From UBA7692 sp964650845 (lineage in GTDB: Bacteria > Bacteroidota > Bacteroidia > Chitinophagales > LD1), in the NCBI GenBank assembly GCA_964650845.1, contig CAZYXR010000039.1, positions 1 to 29,283 of the forward strand: a DNA stretch of 29,283 bases. Direction: 5' to 3'. Shown piece after piece: positions 23,106 to 29,283 of the stretch; position 1 is the first letter of the stretch; the number at the start of each line of letters is the position of its first letter. The notes beneath the pieces were generated by a model. The model did no database searches, was not told the DNA's origin, and saw only the letters and a program-made list of their open reading frames with translations. The translations under genes were made by a program, and so were the position numbers.

Positions 23106-25244
23106 ATGGCGGCAATAGGTTCAATTCGTAAACGCTCGGGGTTATTGGTGGGCGTAATTGGTTTAAGCATCATAGGCTTTTTGTTGATGGATGCTTTAAA
23201 TAGCAACACAAGTATTTTGCGCGGTGGCAGAAAAGACACAGTAGGTAAAGTGAATGGAGAAAAAATTCTTTATGCAGACTTTATCAAAAAGGTGGAAGAT
23301 GGTGTGCGCAACCTGCAAGAGCGCATGGGTGCGCAAGGCGGGCAAGTAAATGATGAGCAACGCAACATGGTGCGTAACCAAGTGTGGGAAGAAGTGGTAG
23401 CCGAAAAAATTGCCGATGAAACTTATGCAGATCTTGGTTTAAACGTTACCAGCGAAGAACTTGCCGAAATAACAATTGGAGGCAATCCACACCCTTATGT
23501 GGTGCAAAGTTTTACCAATCAACAAACAGGGCAATTTGATGCGGCTCAGGTTCGCTTCTTTATTCAACAGTTAGATCAAGACGACCCCGGAGCAGAGCCC
23601 GGAACTCGCAGAAGAATGTGGACTAACTTTGAAAAAGAGATAAAGAAAGACGAAGCTCGCTTAAAATATAGCAACCTTGTAAGCAAAGGTTTGTTTGTAC
23701 CTACATGGTTAGCCCAAAGTGCTTACAACGATCAATTGCGCACCGTAGATTTCAAATATGTGCAGTTGCCTTTTGCCGATGTAAAAGACGAAGACATTAA
23801 GTTTACGGATGACGACCTTAAAAAATACTTGAGTGCAAACAGCAAAAAGTATAATCAAGAAGAAGAAAGCCGCAAGATAGACTATGTTACATTTGATGTA
23901 GTGCCATTTGCAGCAGATACCCAAGCCGCATTAGATTATTTGTTAGAGAAGAAAGAAGCATTTACTGCCGGCACTTCTACTACCGAAGATTCACTTTTTG
24001 TAAAAATTTACAGCGAAGAGCCTTTCAATGTGGTTTATAGCGAAAGAGAACAAGTGCAATTTTCGCCAGTAGTTGAAGATTTGTTCAACGCTCCGGTACG
24101 CACTGTGGTGGGTCCTTTTATTGATGGCGACAAATACAAATTAGCGCGCATTACCGATCGTAAACTATTGAGCGACTCGGTACGTGTAAGCGAAATTGTA
24201 TTCTCGTTTAACGATGTAAAAACCCAAGAAGAAGCAAACGAGAAAAGACAAAAATTTGATAGTGTTTTTACACAGTTAGATTCTTTAAAAGGCAACTTCC
24301 AAGCATTTGCAGTTACTTTTTCTGAAGATCAAAATTCTAAAGTTAAGGCTGGCGATATTGGTTGGGTAAAAAGAGAAGTAAAACCAAAGTATTACAACGA
24401 TGTATTGTTTTACCAAGCCGCAAAAGGAAAGGTGTATAAAACAGCTACCCAAAACGAGTTAATCATTTTTATGGTTACCGAAGATAGACCAACCAAACAA
24501 GGCGTGCAGGTTGCTTACTTAACGCAAACAATTGTGCCAAGCCCCGAAACCGAACGCACCATTTATGGCAATGCAAGCAAGTTTGCTGGCGACAACCAAA
24601 CCGAAGCGTTGTTTACAAAATCGGCCGAAAAGCTAAAAGCCAAAACAGCCGATAACCTGCGCAAGAACGATTTTAATGTTTTTGGCTTGGGCAATGCTCG
24701 CGATTTGGTGCGTTGGGCTTACACAGCCAAAAAAGGCGATGTGTCAAGCATAATGAATGTGGATAAGAAATATGTGGTAGCTATTTTAACCGGAGTTGCC
24801 GCAAAAGGTTTGCCCGACCTAGATGCCGTGAAAGACCGTGTGAAGTTTGATTACCTGCGCGAGAAAAAAGCAGAACTATTAGCCGAAAAGATAAACGGAG
24901 CTAAAGGCGGAAGTATTGATGAGCTTGCCTCTAAATTGAGCAAAGAAGCCGTAATGGTTTCCGGTGCTGCTTTCAGCAACCCCAGCCTAAACGGAACTTT
25001 GTTTGAACCAAACGTGGCAGCAGCAGCAACGGGTGCTGCAAAAGATAAATTGATTGCACCTGTAAAAGGCAATACGGGCGTTTATGCTGTACAGGTTAGT
25101 ACAATCAATGAGCCACCAAAAGCAAGCGATTACACAAGCTATCTTACCAGCTTAAAAATGCAAACGCAAGGCAAAGCAGGCAAAACTACCGAGGTGAAAA
25201 AGAAGTTGGCGGATGTGGAAGATTTCAGATTTGATTTCTTCTAA
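23106..25244 (+). CDS. Periplasmic peptidyl-prolyl isomerase, PpiD/SurA family
   Basis: A 712-residue protein anchored by one N-terminal membrane helix (GLLVGVIGLSIIGFLLMDAL, about 12-31), with the rest in the periplasm. A SurA_N-type region starts at VGKVNGEKILYADFIKKVED (about 46-65) and continues through QVWEEVVAEKIADETYADLGL. A parvulin-type rotamase domain spans about 360-460 and has VRVSEIVFSF and FAVTFSEDQNSKVKAGDIGWV, matching the family pattern FA...S.D..S...GGDLGW. A second, weaker domain with DLVRWAYTAKKGDVSSIM follows. The domain order matches PpiD, which helps outer-membrane and exported proteins fold. In this window it would serve many secreted products. The gene ends in a strong terminator. 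Confidence 0.9.
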   Translation: MAAIGSIRKRSGLLVGVIGLSIIGFLLMDALNSNTSILRGGRKDTVGKVNGEKILYADFIKKVEDGVRNLQERMGAQGGQVNDEQRNMVRNQVWEEVVAEKIADETYADLGLNVTSEELAEITIGGNPHPYVVQSFTNQQTGQFDAAQVRFFIQQLDQDDPGAEPGTRRRMWTNFEKEIKKDEARLKYSNLVSKGLFVPTWLAQSAYNDQLRTVDFKYVQLPFADVKDEDIKFTDDDLKKYLSANSKKYNQEEESRKIDYVTFDVVPFAADTQAALDYLLEKKEAFTAGTSTTEDSLFVKIYSEEPFNVVYSEREQVQFSPVVEDLFNAPVRTVVGPFIDGDKYKLARITDRKLLSDSVRVSEIVFSFNDVKTQEEANEKRQKFDSVFTQLDSLKGNFQAFAVTFSEDQNSKVKAGDIGWVKREVKPKYYNDVLFYQAAKGKVYKTATQNELIIFMVTEDRPTKQGVQVAYLTQTIVPSPETERTIYGNASKFAGDNQTEALFTKSAEKLKAKTADNLRKNDFNVFGLGNARDLVRWAYTAKKGDVSSIMNVDKKYVVAILTGVAAKGLPDLDAVKDRVKFDYLREKKAELLAEKINGAKGGSIDELASKLSKEAVMVSGAAFSNPSLNGTLFEPNVAAAATGAAKDKLIAPVKGNTGVYAVQVSTINEPPKASDYTSYLTSLKMQTQGKAGKTTEVKKKLADVEDFRFDFF

Positions 25245-25269
25245 AAAAGCACCACAATAAAATTTATAG

Positions 25270-25300
25270 AAGCCATTCTGAACTTGCTTTAGAATGGCTT
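25270..25300 (+). terminator. Rho-independent terminator after the PpiD-like gene
   Basis: Perfect 10-bp arms (25270-25279 aagccattct and 25291-25300 agaatggctt) with an 11-nt loop, followed by TGTTGTTTTT. It begins 25 bp after the stop at 25244. Its 3' arm overlaps the -33 box of the next promoter. Confidence 0.8.
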
Positions 25301-25330
25301 TGTTGTTTTTACATTTGGGCTGTAAATTTG
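25299..25330 (+). promoter_or_regulatory. Bacteroidetes-type promoter of the small lipoprotein gene
   Basis: TTTG at 25299-25302 and TAAATTTG at 25323-25330, separated by 20 bp, match the Bacteroidetes consensus (TTTG, TAnnTTTG) exactly. Transcription would begin at about 25335, almost on the ATG at 25337. The TTG codon at 25328 is thereby excluded as a start. The mRNA would be leaderless or nearly so. Confidence 0.65.
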
Positions 25331-25336
25331 GAGCGA

Positions 25337-25741
25337 ATGAACAAGCTATTTTTATTTCCAGTTTTTATATTGTGTTGTGTATTTGGATGCAACAAAACCA
25401 ACGAGCCAGCACATCCAATTATTGGGGCATGGCAGCTTGACAGTCTTTCAAAAAATGGTGCCGATAACACCAGTGCCTTTCTAACCAACTTTCCGGGTTA
25501 CACCATTTACTTTGCCGAAAACGGCTCGGTAAAATCTTCTTACACCCACCCTGCAACAAGCAATTTGCAAATTACTTTTGGCGTGTTTGAGTTGATGGAT
25601 AATGAAACTAAAGTGAAGGTGTCTTTTTCGGGGGCTGCTATTCAAATAGCCGACATACACCGTTTAGACGAAACGACACTACAATATGGATACCAAGAAA
25701 GCGGAGATACGATACTGTGTAAATACAAAAGAAGGCAGTAA
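25337..25741 (+). CDS. Small lipocalin-like lipoprotein
   Basis: A 134-residue protein with a leader and lipobox (CVFGC, C18). The following domain begins HPIIGAWQLDSLS, and then has YTIYFAENGSVKSSY, LQITFGVFELMDNETKVKVSF and YGYQESGDTILCKYKR. The 'GxW.L.S...' start, the strand with 'Y.I.F..NG.' and the alternating beta pattern are typical of lipocalin-like single-domain lipoproteins common in Bacteroidetes. The ligand is unknown. ATG 25337 is chosen over TTG 25328, which lies in the -7 box of the promoter. Its stop codon (25739-25741) directly abuts the stop of the convergent kinase gene. Confidence 0.7.
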   Translation: MNKLFLFPVFILCCVFGCNKTNEPAHPIIGAWQLDSLSKNGADNTSAFLTNFPGYTIYFAENGSVKSSYTHPATSNLQITFGVFELMDNETKVKVSFSGAAIQIADIHRLDETTLQYGYQESGDTILCKYKRRQ

Positions 25742-27430
25742 TTACTTATAAATCCTTCTTCGTAAAATAGTGTAAAGCAAAATGGCAAAAAGCCCACCGG
25801 CAATACAATAGCCAATAAAGCTCCATTTGTTGATGCCGTAAACGAATTGCATTTCTTCGGGGTAGTTGCCTAAAAGCGCAATAGATGAGCCAATAATCAA
25901 AGCGCAAATAATGTAAGTGATAACAATGCGGTTGGTAATACTATCCCATTTTTTTAGCGCGTAACCATAACCTTGCAACTCAACCTCAAAATGCAATTTT
26001 CCTTTTTGTGTTTTCTGCAAAATGCTGCGCACTTCTACCGGAATGCTATTTAAAAAAGAAGAAAGATTTGAAAAGCGCGATTGGGCTTCGTTGGCTAAAT
26101 TTTCTGGTTTCAATTGCTCGGTAATCAAGCGCTGCCCATAAGGTCGAATAAAATCATAGGTTTTAAAATTTGGGTGCATTTTTTTGCCTATGCCTTCTAA
26201 AATTGCAAATGCACGGAAGATGATAAACACACCGCCCGGCACAGTAATTTTGTAGGTGAACATGATTTTTTGCAAGCGCGTAATTACATCTTGAATGCTA
26301 CTTTCGCTAACGTCCAAATGAGCGTAATCTTCAATCAAATCATTGAGGTCATACACAAACTGTCGCATATCGGTTATGTTGTCTTCTACCGCAAGTTTGC
26401 GAAATTGATTTGCCATTTCGCGTGCATCATTGCGGCTCATGGCAATAAAAATTCCGGCAAAGGCATATTTGTCTTTTTTCATCAATTGCCCTACCATTCC
26501 AAAATCAAGTAGAATTATAGTGCCGTCTTCGCGTACCAACACATTGCCCGGGTGCGGGTCGCCATGAAAAAAACCGTGTTCAAAAATCTGCGACAGGTAA
26601 ATATCCATGCCGCGTTCCACAATTTTTTCGGGGCTTACTTCCCACTCGCGCAACTGGCGCACATCGGTAATTTTGCAACCGCGCACAAACTCCAAAATCA
26701 GAATTTTAGAAGTGCTGAATTCGCGATATGCCTTTGGCACATAAAAGTCTTTTCTATTGATGTAGTAATTGCGAAAACGCTCAATGTTGCGGGCTTCATT
26801 TAGGTAGTCGAGCTCTTTTTGCATGGTGCGTTCAAACACATTTACTACCTCTTCGGCATTTAGCACACCTTGTTTTTTCAAGTAGCGATCGCTGCGCTGT
26901 ACCACTTCGCGCAGGATGCTCAAATCTCTATCTACAATTTCCTGCACATCGGGGCGTTGCACTTTTACCACTACTTCTTCGCCCGTTTTCAGCTTCGCTT
27001 TATGCACCTGGCCTATAGATGCAGAAGCCATTGGCACTTCGCTGAATTCTTCAAAAATGTCTTCAATCTTTTGTTTGGTTTCGCGCTCTATAATCACGCG
27101 CACTTTTGCAAACTCAAAGGGTGGAACTCTGTCTTGCAATTTTTCAAATTCCTTTACCAAAGCCTCGGGCACAATATCGGGGCGGTTACTGAGTACTTGT
27201 GCCAACTTCACAAAGGTGGGTCCCAACTCTTCGGCAGCCATGCGGATGCGCTCCCAACGGGTGTATTCCAGCGCGGGCTTTTCATCGCGCAGCCAGCGCA
27301 GGCGCATACTTTCGGTAACCAGATTGCGCAACGTGCTATTGGCAACCACATCTTCAAATCCATATTTGATGAGGATTGACAGAATTTCGCGGGTGCGCCC
27401 TATGTTGCGAAAAGTGGTGTTTAATATCAT
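25742..27430 (-). CDS. ABC1/AarF/UbiB-family atypical kinase
   Basis: A 562-residue membrane-anchored protein of the UbiB/ADCK family, which supports quinone biosynthesis or lipid homeostasis. Visible motifs: GPTFVKLAQVLSNRPDI, where K75-L-A-Q78 stands for the family KxGQ motif; VPMASASIGQVHKAKL, the alanine-rich loop; catalytic lysine in VVVKVQRP (K156); KELDYLNEA (about 205-213); FFHGDPHPGN (H289-N296) for the catalytic loop; and LLDFG (D309). Two C-terminal membrane helices (IVITYIICALIIGSSIALL and WSFIGYCIAGGLFAILLY) anchor it. The KxGQ glycine is alanine here. The gene starts at ATG 27430, 110 bp from the surface-protein gene, and ends back-to-back with the convergent lipoprotein gene. 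Confidence 0.93.
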   Translation of the reverse strand: MILNTTFRNIGRTREILSILIKYGFEDVVANSTLRNLVTESMRLRWLRDEKPALEYTRWERIRMAAEELGPTFVKLAQVLSNRPDIVPEALVKEFEKLQDRVPPFEFAKVRVIIERETKQKIEDIFEEFSEVPMASASIGQVHKAKLKTGEEVVVKVQRPDVQEIVDRDLSILREVVQRSDRYLKKQGVLNAEEVVNVFERTMQKELDYLNEARNIERFRNYYINRKDFYVPKAYREFSTSKILILEFVRGCKITDVRQLREWEVSPEKIVERGMDIYLSQIFEHGFFHGDPHPGNVLVREDGTIILLDFGMVGQLMKKDKYAFAGIFIAMSRNDAREMANQFRKLAVEDNITDMRQFVYDLNDLIEDYAHLDVSESSIQDVITRLQKIMFTYKITVPGGVFIIFRAFAILEGIGKKMHPNFKTYDFIRPYGQRLITEQLKPENLANEAQSRFSNLSSFLNSIPVEVRSILQKTQKGKLHFEVELQGYGYALKKWDSITNRIVITYIICALIIGSSIALLGNYPEEMQFVYGINKWSFIGYCIAGGLFAILLYTILRRRIYK

Positions 27431-27496
27431 GCCGCCCTAAAAATAGAGTAATAGTTGGTTTGTGAAAATTTCAAGTGTTTTGAAAGAAAGATTGGG

Positions 27497-27529
27497 AGAC
27501 TTTCCAAGTTTTCAAAACTTGGAAAGTCT
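27497..27529. repeat. 33-bp near-perfect palindrome, intergenic copy
   Basis: Two perfect 16-bp arms (agactttccaagtttt and its complement) around a single central C at 27513. It lies in the 110-bp gap between the kinase and the T9SS gene. The same sequence, with the opposite central base and therefore in inverted orientation, occurs 150 bp away inside the coding region at 27647-27679. Confidence 0.92.
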
Positions 27530-27540
27530 ATTTACAAAAT

Positions 27541-29283
27541 CTACTTCTGAATCATCACTTTGCTTCTGCCACCAATAGTATTGTTGCGCAACACAATTTC
27601 CGCAATGTAACTTCCTGTTTGTATGGCGGATGTGTTGATTTGTGGCAGACTTTCCAAGTTTTGAAAACTTGGAAAGTCTATCAGTGTTTCACTCACCAAT
27701 CTGCCCGACAAATCGTAAAGGCGAACAGCTTTTATTGCATCGTTATTAGCAACATTACTTTTTACAAAAACCGCATCGCGTGCAGGGTTTGGATAAAACG
27801 TAAACGAGTTATTTTTAAGGTCATAAATTCCTACACAGCCAAAATTTAATGTTGTGCAAATAGAATCCATGCCATCTTGATTAAATGCGTATAAGCAAAC
27901 CTTATAGGTAGAAACCCCAGCGGTGCCAAACACAAATGTGGAATCGCCAATAACGGTGTCGTTTCCTACTCCATTTACTTTTGTTAGCTTCCACGAAATA
28001 GAATCTGCCGATTGGGCTGTGCTTTCAAAAGAATAGCCGCAGGCAGCACCATTGGTAGTGTAATTAAAATCGGCAACTGGCAACTCCGGCACAAAAGGCT
28101 CGGGCAATACATTCACAAAAACCCTTCCTGTATCGCAAAGCGAAGGCGAGCCATTGTCGCAAACTCTGTAATCGAAATAATCCCAACCGCTAAACGAACT
28201 ATTGGGTTTGTAAACAATCGTAGTGCCGTTGGTAGTTGCGGTTCCGTTTTGGAAATTAAACACAGTTGTTACCGATAATGAATTTCCATCGGGGTCGCTG
28301 TCGTTGATAAGCGCGTTGATGGTGATAGAATCTGGTTGCTGGCATGTAGTGCTGTCATTGCCCGCAATCGGCTTTTGGTTGGCAGGTTTTGGTGTAACGT
28401 TTACATACACTCTTCCGGTGTCGCAAAGCACTGGCGCACCATTATCGCAAATTCTGTAATCGAAATAATCCCATCCGGTAAAGGCTGTGTTTGGTTTGTA
28501 TTTTACGGTTGTGCCGCTCAAAGTGGCTGTGCCGTTTTGCGCTGTGTAAACATTGGTGATACTTAATGTATTAAAGTCGGGGTCGCTATCGTTGCTCAAA
28601 GGCGATATCAAAACAGAGTCGCTTTGTATGCAAGCGGTGCTGTCATTTTTAGCCAGTGGCTTTTTGTTCACTGAAGCAATGGTAGTCACCCTCACCGAAT
28701 CGCAATAAGTGTTACTGCCGCCTGCGTTGGTTGCAGTAAGGCACACATAATAACTTCCGTTTGCAGCATAAGTGTGCGAAGGATTTTGCTGCGTTCCGTT
28801 GGCAGTATTGTCGCCATAATTCCACGACCATGAAGTAGGATAATTGCTAGAACTATCGGTAAAACTTACCTGCCCATTTGGCCCCACACCATACGAAAAA
28901 TCGGCAACCGTTGCTGCCGGAGGAATCATAGACCAACTGGCAGAAAGTACATTATCAAAAGTATCGAATGTAAATGTGATAACAGAGCCTTTTGCCTCTT
29001 TGGTTAAATACGAATATCTAACTGTGGTATCGCGCGTATCGCTTACTGCTTGATTGTAGTTGTTTGGCGAAAGAAAAGTAGAAGCGTCAATTTTAGTGTG
29101 GGTTCTTTCTACCCTTTGCACGCGCAAACATTTATAAGTACCCACAGGTGTAATTACTTTACCCCAGCCATCAATTGTATCGGTGTAGTTTGCTGTAAAA
29201 ACAACGCGCACATTGCCCACCAATGGCTGGTTGATACTTGAGCCGGGAATAATTTTTGTGGAACCATAGCTGCCACTAAAAGT
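27541..29283 (-). CDS. Partial T9SS surface protein with PKD and tandem cadherin-like repeats
   Basis: The frame is open to the right window edge, so the start is missing; the TTG at 29223 is internal (580 residues visible plus stop). In order: an N-terminal region with TVRYSYLTKEAKGSVITFTFD; a PKD domain (VADFSYGVGPNGQVSFTDSS, WSWNYGDNTANGTQQNPSHTY); two tandem cadherin-like or Ig-like units of 96 residues opening KPLAKNDS and KPIAGNDS, with NDSDPD and GWDYFDYR.CDNG; a further PKD-like or Ig-like unit with ADFNYTTNG; and a type A T9SS sorting domain (FTFYPNPARDAVFV, YDLSGRLV, GSYIAEI). The sorting domain contains about 11 residues, DFPSFQNLES and neighbours, encoded by an inserted palindrome. 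It is probably a cell-surface adhesin or structural protein; no catalytic domain is visible. Confidence 0.85.
   Translation of the reverse strand, partial: TFSGSYGSTKIIPGSSINQPLVGNVRVVFTANYTDTIDGWGKVITPVGTYKCLRVQRVERTHTKIDASTFLSPNNYNQAVSDTRDTTVRYSYLTKEAKGSVITFTFDTFDNVLSASWSMIPPAATVADFSYGVGPNGQVSFTDSSSNYPTSWSWNYGDNTANGTQQNPSHTYAANGSYYVCLTATNAGGSNTYCDSVRVTTIASVNKKPLAKNDSTACIQSDSVLISPLSNDSDPDFNTLSITNVYTAQNGTATLSGTTVKYKPNTAFTGWDYFDYRICDNGAPVLCDTGRVYVNVTPKPANQKPIAGNDSTTCQQPDSITINALINDSDPDGNSLSVTTVFNFQNGTATTNGTTIVYKPNSSFSGWDYFDYRVCDNGSPSLCDTGRVFVNVLPEPFVPELPVADFNYTTNGAACGYSFESTAQSADSISWKLTKVNGVGNDTVIGDSTFVFGTAGVSTYKVCLYAFNQDGMDSICTTLNFGCVGIYDLKNNSFTFYPNPARDAVFVKSNVANNDAIKAVRLYDLSGRLVSETLIDFPSFQNLESLPQINTSAIQTGSYIAEIVLRNNTIGGRSKVMIQK
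27647..27679. repeat. 33-bp near-perfect palindrome inside the T9SS sorting-domain coding sequence
   Basis: Same 16-bp arms as 27497-27529, with a central G at 27663. In the minus-strand reading frame it spans 11 codons covering DFPSFQNLES, between LVSETL and LPQINTSAIQ. Its length is a multiple of three, and it sits in a loop between beta strands of the sorting domain, so the protein remains intact. Confidence 0.92.
28092..28667 (-). repeat. Tandem 288-bp coding repeat (two cadherin-like units)
   Basis: Two consecutive 96-residue units inside the surface-protein gene are also similar at DNA level. For example tctgtaatcgaaataatccc begins at both 28165 and 28453, exactly 288 bp apart. This indicates a fairly recent internal duplication. 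Confidence 0.75.

Noticed and set aside
26870..27440. Two overlapping ORFs of 169 and 174 residues on the plus strand opposite the ABC1 kinase
   Set aside because: They are antisense shadows of a well-conserved kinase gene and show no recognisable motifs or promoters.
27541..29223. Start of the T9SS surface protein at 29223
   Set aside because: That codon is TTG without a signal peptide, and the frame remains open to the window edge, so the true start lies outside.

Overview
The window looks like a draft scaffold from a Bacteroidetes (Bacteroidota) bacterium, probably an aerobic, gliding or saprophytic lineage near Chitinophagales/Sphingobacteriales. Three proteins end in type A T9SS C-terminal sorting domains (1557-4928, 10381-11262, 27541-29283). 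Several others are lipoproteins or have Bacteroidetes-style signal peptides ending in AQ/AQQ. The best promoters match the Bacteroidetes consensus TTTG-N(19-21)-TAnnTTTG. A run of 10 N at 18792-18801 shows that the sequence is a gapped assembly.

Layout. (1) 1-728: an ORF open at the left edge that joins the end of a GH3 glycosidase catalytic domain, in frame, to the C-terminal half of heme A synthase (CtaA/COX15), followed by a strong terminator. (2) 799-1434: a small toxin-antitoxin module whose ParE-like toxin is frameshifted, bracketed by a diverged 44-bp direct repeat. (3) 1557-4928: a large secreted M43-type metalloprotease with PKD domains and a T9SS signal. (4) 5171-8280: a secreted neutral-sphingomyelinase-like EEP hydrolase (minus), then pcm and a glutamine-synthetase-family ligase (plus). 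(5) 8281-11262, minus: an exported set made of a T9SS protein with a C..CH motif, a lipoprotein with a CX4CH cytochrome-like motif, a YceI protein and a DUF5777-type beta-barrel. (6) 11441-14261, minus: an orphan TolC-family protein and a porin-like barrel. (7) 14532-20854, plus: a complete tripartite RND efflux operon (adaptor, HAE1-type pump, outer-membrane factor) preceded by an unrecognised small exported protein. (8) 20875-25741: an unknown cytosolic protein, two small lipoproteins, a MORN-repeat protein and a PpiD/SurA-type periplasmic foldase. (9) 25742-29283, minus: an ABC1/UbiB-type kinase and a partial T9SS surface protein with PKD and tandem cadherin-like repeats.

Most genes serve the envelope: secretion cargo, outer-membrane barrels, efflux, periplasmic folding and lipoproteins. 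The clearest functional unit is the RND operon (pump stop and outer-membrane-factor start overlap as TAATG). The 9-bp and 21-bp spacings in the CX4CH/YceI/DUF5777 set also indicate an operon.

Most unusual points: a 33-bp near-perfect palindrome occurs twice 150 bp apart, once between genes and once inside the T9SS sorting domain of 27541-29283, where it reads as 11 extra codons; the GH3::COX15 chimera; the repeat-flanked broken TA module; and the paired noncanonical heme-like motifs. I found no CRISPR array, phage, insertion sequence, rRNA or tRNA. No intergenic stretch exceeds 300 bases.
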